64,000 nt of DNA. Origin: Caballeronia fortuita (GTDB lineage Bacteria > Pseudomonadota > Gammaproteobacteria > Burkholderiales > Burkholderiaceae). Under the pieces are notes generated by a model that was not told where the DNA came from, ran no database searches, and saw only the letters and a program-made list of their open reading frames with translations. The DNA is taken from NCBI RefSeq assembly GCF_001544835.2, contig NZ_FCNX02000005.1, positions 62,001 to 126,000 on the forward strand. Direction: 5' to 3'. The position numbers and the translations under genes were made by a program. Shown piece by piece: positions 26,345-34,146 of the stretch (position 1 is its first letter; every line of letters begins with the position of its first letter).

Positions 26345-27274
26345 TCAGCTCGCCGCGAAAAACGGCTTGCCGAGCGATGCGGGCGCGTTCAGCCTGATCG
26401 TGTTCGGATTGCGCGAGATGAGCACGAGCACGACGATCGTCGCGATATACGGCAGCATCGCGAGGAACTGCGTCGGCACCGGCACGCCGATCGCCTGCGC
26501 GTAGAACTGCAGCGCCATCACCGCGCCGAAGAGCAGCGCGCCGATCAGGAGCCGCCCCGGCCGCCACGTCGCGAACACGACGAGCGCGAGCGCGATCCAG
26601 CCGCGCCCCGAAGTCAACTGTTCCTGCCAGACGTGCAGATAAACGATCGAGTAGTAACCGCCCGCGATGCCCGCCATCGCGCCGCCGAAGAGCGTCGCGC
26701 CGTAGCGCACGCCGACGACCGGAAAGCCGACCGAATGCGCGACCGCCGGCGATTCGCCGACCGAGCGCAGCACGAGCCCCGCGCGCGTCTTGTAGAGAAA
26801 CCAGCCGATGACCGCGAACATGATGAACGCGAGGTAGCCGAGCGGCGTGAGCGAGAAGACCGCCGGGCCGAGCACGGGAATCGACGCGAGACCGGGAATC
26901 GGCATCACGTCGATCGTCGAGCGCACCGCCGCCGACGTGTACGGCTTGCCGACATACGCGGAAAAGCCGATGCCGAAGATCGTCAGCGACAGGCCGGTGG
27001 CGACCTGATTGGCGAGCATCGTGATGGTGAGAAAGCCGAAGAGCAGCGCCATCGCGAGCCCGGCGAACACCGACGCGACGATGCCAAGCCACGGGCTGCC
27101 CGTGATCGCGGTGACGGCGTAGCCGGTGACGGCGCCCATCAGCATCATGCCTTCGACGCCGAGATTGAGCACGCCGGATTTTTCCGCGACGAGTTCGCCC
27201 GCGCCCGCGTACATCAGCGGGATGGCGGCGATCACGGCGCTCGAGGCGAGATTGCTGGCCTGATTGATGTCCAT
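26345..27274 (-). CDS. ABC transporter permease (BMP-linked, RbsC/BPD_transp_2 type)
   Basis: 309 residues with 8-9 hydrophobic segments. The conserved start AAIPLMYAGAGELVAEKSGV and the LNLGVEGMMLMGAVTGYAVT motif are typical of the second permease of BMP-type nucleoside importers. RSVGESPAVAHSVGFPVVGV is the cytoplasmic coupling region, and a Gly-rich GGAMAGIAGGYYSI follows. The gene lies 16 bp after the other permease gene and 108 bp before the binding-protein gene, all on the minus strand. Confidence 0.9.
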   Translation of the reverse strand: MDINQASNLASSAVIAAIPLMYAGAGELVAEKSGVLNLGVEGMMLMGAVTGYAVTAITGSPWLGIVASVFAGLAMALLFGFLTITMLANQVATGLSLTIFGIGFSAYVGKPYTSAAVRSTIDVMPIPGLASIPVLGPAVFSLTPLGYLAFIMFAVIGWFLYKTRAGLVLRSVGESPAVAHSVGFPVVGVRYGATLFGGAMAGIAGGYYSIVYLHVWQEQLTSGRGWIALALVVFATWRPGRLLIGALLFGAVMALQFYAQAIGVPVPTQFLAMLPYIATIVVLVLISRNPNTIRLNAPASLGKPFFAAS

Positions 27275-27290
27275 GTTCTTCGAAGCCTCG

Positions 27291-28397
27291 TCAGACGGCG
27301 TGATGCGCGGGCGTTCTGCGCTTGATACGGTAATTCACGAAGAGATCGCAGCCAAGCAGGCAGAAGAGCAGCAAGCCCTGGAACACGCCCGCGAGCGCTT
27401 GCGGCAGTTGCAGCGACGTCTGCACCGCTTCGCCGCCGAGATAGAGCAGCGCCATCAGCAGACTGGCGAGCACGATGCCGACGGGATGCAGCCGTCCGAC
27501 GAACACGACGATGATCGCCGTGAAGCCGTAGCCCGGCGACCAGCCGGCCTGAAGCTGGCCGATCGGCCCGGCGACTTCGCCCATGCCCGCAAGACCCGCG
27601 AGGCCGCCCGAGAGCAGGAGCGATGTCCAGATCGTCTTCTTGTCGGAGAAACCGGCGTAGCGCGCGGCGAGCGGCGCAAGACCGCCGACGTTCATCCGGA
27701 AGCCCGCGAAGCTCTTTCTCATGAAGAGCCACACGCAGGGAATCGCGATCGCCGTCAGAAACACCGAAGCGTTGATGCGCGTGCCCTTCAGCCACGTCCA
27801 GTGCCAGTCGCCGTAGAGACGCGGGAACAGCGCGTCGTCGCCGAACATCGCCGAAATCGGAAAGTTCATGCCTTCCGGATCGCGCCACGGGCCGCTCACG
27901 AGATAGATGAGCAATTGCGTCGCGACGTAGGTGAGCATCAGGCTCGTCAGGATTTCGTTCGTGTTGAAGCGGCTCTTGAGCAGCGCGGGAATCGCCGCCC
28001 AGATCATTCCGCCGACGACGCCGCCCGCCATCATCAGCGGCAGCGTCCACCAGCCGGAGGCGTCGCCGGTGTGCACCGCGATGCCGCCCGCGACGATGCC
28101 GCCGAGCAGCATCTGCCCTTCCGCGCCGATGTTCCACACATTCGCGCGATAGCCGACCGCGAGCCCGAGTCCGATCAGGCACAGCGGCGACGCTTTCAAC
28201 ACGAGCTCCGACCAGCCGTTGATGCTGGAAAGCGGCTCGACGAAGAACGCGTGCATCGCGCGCAGCGGGTCCTGTCCGACGAGACTGAAAATCAGAAAAC
28301 CGATGACGAGCGTCGCGACGGCGGCGACCACCGGCACCGCGAGCTGCATGACGCGCGAGGGCGTCGGCCGCGCTTCGAGTCGATAAGGGAAGATCAT
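27291..28397 (-). CDS. ABC transporter permease (BMP-linked, larger subunit)
   Basis: 368 residues. After a short cytoplasmic start (MIFPYRLEARPTPSRVMQLA) come about 9-10 membrane segments. The region WNIGAEGQMLLGGIVAGGIA is the family motif paired with NLGVEGMMLMG in the partner permease. SLMLTYVATQLLIYLVSGPW and FVGRLHPVGIVLASLLMALL are also characteristic. It follows the ATPase gene by 7 bp. The two permeases form the heterodimeric pore. Confidence 0.9.
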   Translation of the reverse strand: MIFPYRLEARPTPSRVMQLAVPVVAAVATLVIGFLIFSLVGQDPLRAMHAFFVEPLSSINGWSELVLKASPLCLIGLGLAVGYRANVWNIGAEGQMLLGGIVAGGIAVHTGDASGWWTLPLMMAGGVVGGMIWAAIPALLKSRFNTNEILTSLMLTYVATQLLIYLVSGPWRDPEGMNFPISAMFGDDALFPRLYGDWHWTWLKGTRINASVFLTAIAIPCVWLFMRKSFAGFRMNVGGLAPLAARYAGFSDKKTIWTSLLLSGGLAGLAGMGEVAGPIGQLQAGWSPGYGFTAIIVVFVGRLHPVGIVLASLLMALLYLGGEAVQTSLQLPQALAGVFQGLLLFCLLGCDLFVNYRIKRRTPAHHAV

Positions 28398-28404
28398 CGT
28401 TCTT

Positions 28405-29979
28405 TCAATGCTTCAGAAGAGAGTCGGGTGCGGCTGCGGGCGCGGGCTTGCCTTCGAAGAGGCCGGCCATGAATAGGCCGACTTCCTCGGCGTTGGTTTC
28501 GCTCGTCTTGCGCACCGGCGAGAGCTTGCCGCGCGCGATGACGGCGAGCCGGTCGCAGATGTCGAAGAGTTCTTCCAGTTCTTCCGAGATCACGAGAATC
28601 GCAACGCCGCGCGCCGATAGATCGAGCAGTTGCTGACGGATGAAGCCCGCCGCGCCGACATCGACGCCCCAGGTCGGCTGCGCGACGACGAGCACTTTCG
28701 GCTCCTGAAGAATCTCGCGCCCGACGATGAACTTCTGCAAGTTGCCGCCGGAGAGACTTTGCGCGAGCGCATCGCTGCCGCCGCAGCGCACGTCGAACGA
28801 CTTGATGCAGCGCTCCGCGAACGCCCTCACCGCGCCAGCCTTGACCCAGCCGCCACGCACCATGTTTTCTCGATGTGCGGTGAGCAGGCCGTTCTCGGCG
28901 AGCGACATCGCCGGGACCGCGCCGCGCCCGAGGCGCTCTTCCGGCACGAACGCGAAGCCCAGGCGACGTCGTCCGCCGGCCGTGAGACGCGCGGCGGGCT
29001 TGCCGCAGATCGACACGGCATCGGCGGATACGTGTTTATCGCGAATTTCGCCCGACAGCGCCGCGAGCAATTCCGCCTGCCCGTTTCCCGAGACGCCCGC
29101 GATGCCGAAAATCTCGCCCGCGTGTACCGCGAACGAGACGTTCTCGAGCGACGTGCCGAACGGGTCCGGGCTTACCACCGAAAGATTTCTGACGGCGAGC
29201 CGCACGTCGCCCGGATTGTGTTCGCGGCGCGTGTAGTCAGGCAGCGAATGTCCGACCATCAGCTGCGCGAGCGACGCATGCGTTTCGCGGCGCGGATCGA
29301 CATTGCCGGTGACGCGCCCGCCGCGCATCACGGTGGCGTTCTCGCACAGCGACTGAATTTCGTCGAGTTTGTGGCTGATGTAGAGAATGCTGCAGCCTTC
29401 GGAAGCGAGGCGGCGCAGCACTTTGAAGAGTTTCTGGACGGCTTGCGGCGTGAGCACCGAAGTCGGCTCGTCCATGATGAGCAAGCGCGGATTCTGCAAG
29501 AGGCATCGCACGATCTCGACGCGCTGCCGTTCGCCGACGGTCAAGCTGTGCACATGGCGTTGCGGATCGACATCGAGCCCATAGTCCTTCGACACGTCGC
29601 GGATGCGTTTGCCGAGCGCCTTCATGTCGAACTTGTCGTCGAGCGCGAGCGCAATATTCTCGCCGACCGTCAGCGTCTCGAACAGCGAGAAGTGCTGGAA
29701 CACCATGCCGATGCCGAGCTTGCGCGCGGCCGCCGGACTGCCGATCTCGACCGCCTCGCCTTGCCAGCGGATTTCGCCTTCATCCGGGCGCACCGCGCCG
29801 TAGATGATCTTCATCAGCGTGGACTTGCCGGCGCCGTTCTCGCCCAGGACGGCATGGATTTCGCCCGGCATGACGACGAGGTTCACGCCGTCGTTCGCCT
29901 TGACGGACGGATACTGCTTGCTGATACCCGACAACGCCAGGCGCGGTGGCATCGTCGACGTGGAGATGGCGTCGCCCAT
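28405..29979 (-). CDS. ABC transporter ATP-binding protein (double NBD, BMP-linked)
   Basis: 524 residues from the ATG at 29979; the frame is open for 20 more codons upstream, and the internal MPPRLALSG is another possible start. Two fused nucleotide-binding domains are present. NBD1 has Walker A GENGAGKST, an altered signature LTVGERQRVEIV and Walker B LLIMDEPTSVLTP. NBD2 has a degenerate Walker A (GVSGNGQAEL), the signature LSGGNLQKFIVGREI and Walker B VLVVAQPTWGVDVGA. This layout is typical of sugar and nucleoside importers (RbsA/NupO-like). It is the first gene of the four-gene importer operon. Confidence 0.9.
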   Translation of the reverse strand: MGDAISTSTMPPRLALSGISKQYPSVKANDGVNLVVMPGEIHAVLGENGAGKSTLMKIIYGAVRPDEGEIRWQGEAVEIGSPAAARKLGIGMVFQHFSLFETLTVGENIALALDDKFDMKALGKRIRDVSKDYGLDVDPQRHVHSLTVGERQRVEIVRCLLQNPRLLIMDEPTSVLTPQAVQKLFKVLRRLASEGCSILYISHKLDEIQSLCENATVMRGGRVTGNVDPRRETHASLAQLMVGHSLPDYTRREHNPGDVRLAVRNLSVVSPDPFGTSLENVSFAVHAGEIFGIAGVSGNGQAELLAALSGEIRDKHVSADAVSICGKPAARLTAGGRRRLGFAFVPEERLGRGAVPAMSLAENGLLTAHRENMVRGGWVKAGAVRAFAERCIKSFDVRCGGSDALAQSLSGGNLQKFIVGREILQEPKVLVVAQPTWGVDVGAAGFIRQQLLDLSARGVAILVISEELEELFDICDRLAVIARGKLSPVRKTSETNAEEVGLFMAGLFEGKPAPAAAPDSLLKH

Positions 29980-30184
29980 TGAGATCCAGAAATGCGCCCG
30001 GTCACCGAGCAGGCCAGGCTGGAAAAAGTTACCGCTCAAGAGCGTGAGACAGCGTCATGTCGCACTTACTCATATCGCGGGCAGAATTTACAGAATTCGC
30101 GACGCTAAGTCGATAACTCAAAATTATGTGTTGTGTGCTGCCAAGCCAATATTTGCGGGTAACCCACACCTTGACGAAATTTTT

Positions 30185-30209
30185 GCGTCATATTAAAAAT
30201 GATATGCGA
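30185..30209. promoter_or_regulatory. Candidate LysR operator in the divergent promoter region
   Basis: GCGTCATAT-TAAAAATG-ATATGCGAC is an imperfect dyad with an AT-rich centre, located ~42 bp before the LysR gene start and between it and the divergent importer operon. Its size and position fit a LysR-type binding site. Confidence 0.45.
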
Positions 30210-30250
30210 CACCCCCGCATCGATCAGCCAGAACATATAGTGGAGATAAC

Positions 30251-31183
30251 ATGAGTCAGCAACGCGAGGCGATCGATACGTATCTATTGCGCGTCTTGCA
30301 TACCCTCTTGATGGAGCGCAGCGTGACGCGCGCGGCCGTCAAGCTCAATCAGTCGCAACCTGCCATCAGTGCCGCGCTGCGCCGGCTGCGCGACATCACG
30401 GGCGACCCGCTTCTCGTGCGCGGCAAGTCGGGCATGGTGCCGACCGAATACGGTCTGCGCCTGCTGGAGCCGACGCAGAACGCGCTGCGCGAAATCGAGC
30501 GCATCAAGGTTCAGCAGCACAATTTCGATCCTTCCACTTCGGTGCGGTGTTATCGCATTGGTTGTCCGGACTATCTGAACGTGCTGTTCGTGCCGACTGT
30601 CGTCGAACGATTCCGGCAGGCCGCGCCCAATGCCACGCTGGAGTTTCATTCGCTCGGTCCCGCGTTCGATTACGAGCTCGCGCTCGAGGATGGCAAGCTC
30701 GACATCGTCGTCGGCAACTGGCCGGAGCCGCCCGAGCAGTTGCACCTTTCCAACCTGTTTGTCGACAAGATCGTGTGTCTTGTGAGCAATACGCATCCCT
30801 TCGCGAAGCGCGGCGGGCTGACGCTCGATCAGTATCTGAACGCGCCGCATCTTGCGCCGACGCCCTATTCCGTCGGCCAACGCGGCGCGATCGATGTGCA
30901 TCTCGCGCGGGAGCGGTTGAAGCGTCATGTCGTCGTGACGCTGCCTTACTTCAATCTCGCGCCTTACGTGCTGATCAAGTCCGATCTCGTCTTCACGACG
31001 ACGCGGCTTTTTGCGGATCATTACGCGCGGTTTCTGCCGCTCGCGGTCGTGCCCGCGCCGCTCGATTTTCCGCCTATGCAGTATTACCAGTTGTGGCATG
31101 AGCGGTGTCATTATTCGGATGAGGTTCGATGGTTACGGGGACTTGTCGCGGAGGCGACTCGCTCTTTGATCGATCAGCCTTGA
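30251..31183 (+). CDS. LysR-family transcriptional regulator
   Basis: 310 residues. The N-terminal winged helix-turn-helix reads LLRVLHTLLMERSVTRAAVK then LNQSQPAISAALRRLRDITG, followed by DPLLVRGKSGMVPTEYG. The ligand-binding half includes RIGCPDYLNVLFVPTVVERF and LELALEDGK-like LDIVVGNWPEPP, resembling the NodD/PcaQ-like group of shorter-looped LysR proteins. GGAG lies upstream of the ATG. It is divergent from the purine-type ABC importer, which it probably controls in response to a purine intermediate; the effector is not known. Confidence 0.92.
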   Translation: MSQQREAIDTYLLRVLHTLLMERSVTRAAVKLNQSQPAISAALRRLRDITGDPLLVRGKSGMVPTEYGLRLLEPTQNALREIERIKVQQHNFDPSTSVRCYRIGCPDYLNVLFVPTVVERFRQAAPNATLEFHSLGPAFDYELALEDGKLDIVVGNWPEPPEQLHLSNLFVDKIVCLVSNTHPFAKRGGLTLDQYLNAPHLAPTPYSVGQRGAIDVHLARERLKRHVVVTLPYFNLAPYVLIKSDLVFTTTRLFADHYARFLPLAVVPAPLDFPPMQYYQLWHERCHYSDEVRWLRGLVAEATRSLIDQP

Positions 31184-31260
31184 TTGGTTTTTTGCTTGGT
31201 TCTTTGCTTTGTTTCTTTGCTTTGTTTCGGGGTGGAACTTGTTTTCGCGTCGGTCTATTG

Positions 31261-31442
31261 GCTCTGCCCCTGTGCGGGGCGGCAGTCACTTTCTTTGCTG
31301 CTGCAAAGAAAGTAACCAAAGAAAGCAGCTTCTGTTACGCCCGCGGTCATACGCACGTTGGGTAGTCCTCTCATCCACCCTGGCACTCGCCTAACGTGTG
31401 CCCTCATCATATTCACCCAGCTTGGCTCGCGCACGGTCTGAC
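31261..31442 (+). repeat. Left arm of a ~180-bp inverted repeat
   Basis: Reads toward the right as CTGCCCCTGTGCGGGGCGGC, then the internal hairpin ACTTTCTTTGC-TGCT-GCAAAGAAAGT (31288-31313), then AACCAAAGAAAGCAGCTT and further shared blocks GGGTAGTCCTCTC, GGCACTCGCCTAA and GCTTGGCTCGCG, ending ACGGTCTGAC. Each block recurs in reverse complement in the arm at 31654-31833. It resembles a dispersed extragenic repeat I recall from Burkholderia-group genomes. Confidence 0.85.
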
Positions 31443-31653
31443 TAGCTAGTTCGTTCCGCGCGCGGGTTCAGCACCAAAAAGCTCCGGCCCGCTTCGCGGC
31501 CGATGGGTTGATCGGGTTTGCGTGTGCCTCTTCCTAGAGCCGCCATCTCGATGCGCACGCGCACCATCGGTTTCCCGCGCACACCCGGCGGCAGCGCGTA
31601 GCGCTGTGCCGGAACCGTTTCGTGCTGAACCAGCACACTTGGCGGTACGGCAC
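31443..31653. other. Loop of the large inverted repeat
   Basis: 211 bp between the two arms. Open frames of 60-75 codons exist on both strands here, Arg/Pro-rich with no family resemblance, and are best regarded as chance frames. Together with the arms this makes a 692-bp gene-free stretch between two convergent genes. Confidence 0.6.
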
Positions 31654-31833
31654 GTCAGACCGTCCGCGAGCCAAGCCCGCTTGGTCTCACGAGGGCACTC
31701 TTTAGGCGAGTGCCACCTTGGACGAGAGGACTACCCAAACTGCGTGTGACCGCGGGCCTGAAAAGCTGCTTTCTTTGGTTACTTTCTTTGCAGCAGCAAA
31801 GAAAGTGACTGCCGCCCCGCACAGGGGCAGCGC
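31654..31833 (-). repeat. Right arm of the ~180-bp inverted repeat
   Basis: Reverse complement of the left arm with scattered differences: GTCAGACCGTCCGCGAGCC, GTGCC and GGACTACCC blocks, AAGCTGCTTTCTTTGGTT, the hairpin ACTTTCTTTGC-AGCA-GCAAAGAAAGT, and GCCGCCCCGCACAGGGGCAG. The two arms have almost identical length, so the whole could fold into a long cruciform or RNA hairpin and may act as a convergent terminator. Confidence 0.85.
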
Positions 31834-31875
31834 TAATGAACCAAAAAGAAAGCAAGTTCTCCGAACAAAAAACGC

Positions 31876-33246
31876 TCAAGAACCCGAAGAAGATGCCAAA
31901 ACCAAATCCCGCGCCAGACGATTATGGCGCTCGACGACCGCGCCGAGATCCACCGTAGTCAACCGCCCATCCTTCACCACAACCTTCCCATCGATAACAC
32001 TAGTCGACACCTGCGAAGGCGCACAAAACACCAGCGCCGCAACAGGATCGGAAAGCCCCCCGGCAAACGCGACCTGAGCAAGATCGAAAGAAACGAAATC
32101 CGCCGCCATGCCCGGCGCGAGCGAGCCAATATCATCGCGATTCAAAACCCTGGCGCCGCCCAGCGTGGCAATCTCCAGCGCCTCGCGGGCCGTCATCGCG
32201 TCCGGGCCGAAGCCAACGCGTTGCAGCAACAAAGCCTGCCGCACTTCGGCAACCATCTGCGCGCCATCGTTCGATGCCGATCCATCCACGCCGATGCCCA
32301 CCGGCACGCCCGCATCGCGCATCGCACGAATCGGCGCGATGCCCGACGCGAGCCGCATGTTCGAGCACGGACAATGCGCGACGCCCGTCCCCGTGCGCGC
32401 AAAAAGATCGATGCCCGGCTTGTCCAGCTGCACACAATGCGCATGCCACACGTCATGCCCGACCCACCCGAGATCCTCCGCATACTCGGCCGGCGTCATG
32501 CCGAACTTCTCGCGGCTATACGCGACATCGTTCAGGTTCTCGGCCAGATGCGTGTGCAGCGACACGCCGTACTCGCGCGCGAGCAGCGCCGCATCGCGCA
32601 TCAGTTCGCGGCTCACCGAGAACGGCGAACACGGCGCGACCACCACGCGCAGCATCGCGTATCGGCCTTCGTCGTGATACGTCTCGATCAGGCGCTGCGA
32701 GTCCTTCAGAATCGCGTCTTCCTTTTCGACGACCGAATCGGGCGGCAAGCCGCCATCCTTCTGTCCGACGCTCATGCTGCCGCGCGCCGCGTGAAAACGC
32801 ATGCCGATCTCGCGCGCCGCCTCGATGCTGTCGTCGAGCCGGCTGCCGTTCGGATAGATATACAGATGATCGCTCGATGTCGTGCAGCCGGAGAGCAGCA
32901 ACTCCGCCATCGCGGTCTTCGTCGACACATGGATCATCTCGGGCGTCAGATGCGCCCAGATCTTGTAAAGATTCGTGAGCCAGCCAAAAAGCTCGGCGTT
33001 CTGCGCGGCGGGAATCGCGCGCGTCAGGCTCTGATACATGTGATGGTGCGTGTTGACGAGGCCCGGAATCACGAGATGTCCGCTCATGTCGAGCACTTCG
33101 TCGGCGGAAGACGGCAGTTCGCTCGTCGGTCCGACCTGAACGATGCGGTTGTCCTCGATATAAAGACCGCCATCGGCGATTTCGCGGCGGTCTTCGTCCA
33201 TCGTGACGAGCATGCGGGCGTTCTTGACCAAAAGACTGCGTGGCAT
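31876..33246 (-). CDS. 8-oxoguanine deaminase (amidohydrolase family)
   Basis: 456 residues of the metal-dependent amidohydrolase fold. The HxH motif lies in LVNTHHHMYQ (H67, H69), followed by FHAARGSMSVGQKDGGLPP, HTHLAENLND, WHAHCVQLD, THCPCSN-like AHCPCSNMRLASGIAP and the metal Asp in GIGVDGSASND. The RGSMSxGxKDGGLPP segment and overall length match 8-oxoguanine deaminases (Pseudomonas PA0142 type), which convert 8-oxoguanine to urate; related ATZ/TRZ family members are alternatives. The product urate would feed directly into PuuD, encoded nearby on the other strand. Confidence 0.88.
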   Translation of the reverse strand: MPRSLLVKNARMLVTMDEDRREIADGGLYIEDNRIVQVGPTSELPSSADEVLDMSGHLVIPGLVNTHHHMYQSLTRAIPAAQNAELFGWLTNLYKIWAHLTPEMIHVSTKTAMAELLLSGCTTSSDHLYIYPNGSRLDDSIEAAREIGMRFHAARGSMSVGQKDGGLPPDSVVEKEDAILKDSQRLIETYHDEGRYAMLRVVVAPCSPFSVSRELMRDAALLAREYGVSLHTHLAENLNDVAYSREKFGMTPAEYAEDLGWVGHDVWHAHCVQLDKPGIDLFARTGTGVAHCPCSNMRLASGIAPIRAMRDAGVPVGIGVDGSASNDGAQMVAEVRQALLLQRVGFGPDAMTAREALEIATLGGARVLNRDDIGSLAPGMAADFVSFDLAQVAFAGGLSDPVAALVFCAPSQVSTSVIDGKVVVKDGRLTTVDLGAVVERHNRLARDLVLASSSGS

Positions 33247-33329
33247 CGGCTAAATCTCCATTGAAGAGTCGGGAACCAGTGAAAAGCCCCGGTTACCCAG
33301 CGTCGGCCGCCGTCTTCGGGACGCCGCAA

Positions 33330-33343
33330 ATATCGATCGATAT
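33330..33343. promoter_or_regulatory. Perfect 14-bp palindrome ATATCGATCGATAT
   Basis: Self-complementary site in the control region of the urate genes, 84 bp ahead of the 8-oxoguanine deaminase start. Candidate operator for a dimeric regulator. Confidence 0.4.
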
Positions 33344-33421
33344 CGCGCGCACCGCTACTGTCAGCAGCCAAAAAATCGTGCGCAATCAAGCGTCCGTCAT
33401 AGTCATCTTCACGGCCGCAAT

Positions 33422-33435
33422 ATATTCCCGAATAT
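33422..33435. promoter_or_regulatory. Dyad ATATTC-CC-GAATAT
   Basis: Inverted repeat of 6-2-6 bp, 79 bp from the other palindrome in the same divergent region. Candidate operator for a urate- or xanthine-responsive regulator. Confidence 0.4.
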
Positions 33436-33720
33436 TGGCGCGGGTAGCATCGCCGAAAACGCCGGAAGAAAACGCGGCCGGGTCCGTGCGGCAAGGCTTA
33501 CGCCCCGCTGTCATGCGTTGGGCATTATCTTTCCTATCGCGGTCGCACAGCGCGTCTCAAATTCCTACAATGCTGTACACGGCGCGCATCTGAAACGCCG
33601 ACGGGTATGTAGCCACTGACGTGGAGCCTCGATCCGCCGCTGACGCACCTCGAGTAATCAGGTGCCGAATTTCGGATCGATGCGCAAAGCCGGATCTCGC
33701 ACAACTCAAGGAAACTGCGA

Positions 33721-34074
33721 ATGGGCAAGCTCACTACCCACGTCCTCGACACCGCGCACGGCCGCCCGGGCGCGAACCTCAAAGTCGAGCTGTTCGCGCT
33801 CAACGGCGACGCCCGCCGCGCGATCAAGACCATCCACACGAACGACGACGGCCGCGCGGATGCGCCGCTGCTCGAAGGCGCCGAATTCGAAACCGGCGAA
33901 TACGAACTCGTGTTCCATGCAGGCGATTACTTCGCCACGCTCGGCGTCAAAGTGCCCGAGCCGCGCTTCGTCGATCGCGTCGTGCTGCGCTTCGGCATCG
34001 CGGATGCTTCGTCGCACTATCACGTGCCGCTGCTCGTGTCGCCGTGGGCGTACAGCACGTATCGCGGCAGTTGA
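33721..34074 (+). CDS. uraH: 5-Hydroxyisourate hydrolase
   Basis: 117 residues, normal for the family. The N-terminus MGKLTTHVLDTAHGRPGANL carries the conserved His and the HGRPG motif. The C-terminus ends YRGS, the tetrapeptide signature separating these enzymes from transthyretin, preceded by SSHYHVPLLVSPWAYSTYRGS. It hydrolyses 5-hydroxyisourate to OHCU in the second step of urate breakdown. The urate-oxidising enzyme gene puuD follows 72 bp downstream, so the two successive steps are co-transcribed. Confidence 0.97.
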   Translation: MGKLTTHVLDTAHGRPGANLKVELFALNGDARRAIKTIHTNDDGRADAPLLEGAEFETGEYELVFHAGDYFATLGVKVPEPRFVDRVVLRFGIADASSHYHVPLLVSPWAYSTYRGS

Positions 34075-34146
34075 GCTGCGCGAACGGAAGCCAAAACACA
34101 GCTTGAACCCCGCAAGCACATAACGAATCGGTAGTTGGAGGAGTAC

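Larger units (their letters stand above)
33247..33720. other. 474-bp divergent promoter region between 8-oxoguanine deaminase and uraH
   Basis: Contains no credible gene. It must hold the promoters of both divergent units. Two AT-rich dyads stand out and are listed separately. A short open frame on the plus strand has no recognisable content. Confidence 0.6.

Noticed and set aside
31442..31749. Short frames of 64-75 codons within the large inverted repeat
   Set aside because: Arg/Pro-rich, on both strands, with no ribosome site or family pattern; the sequence is better explained as repeat DNA.
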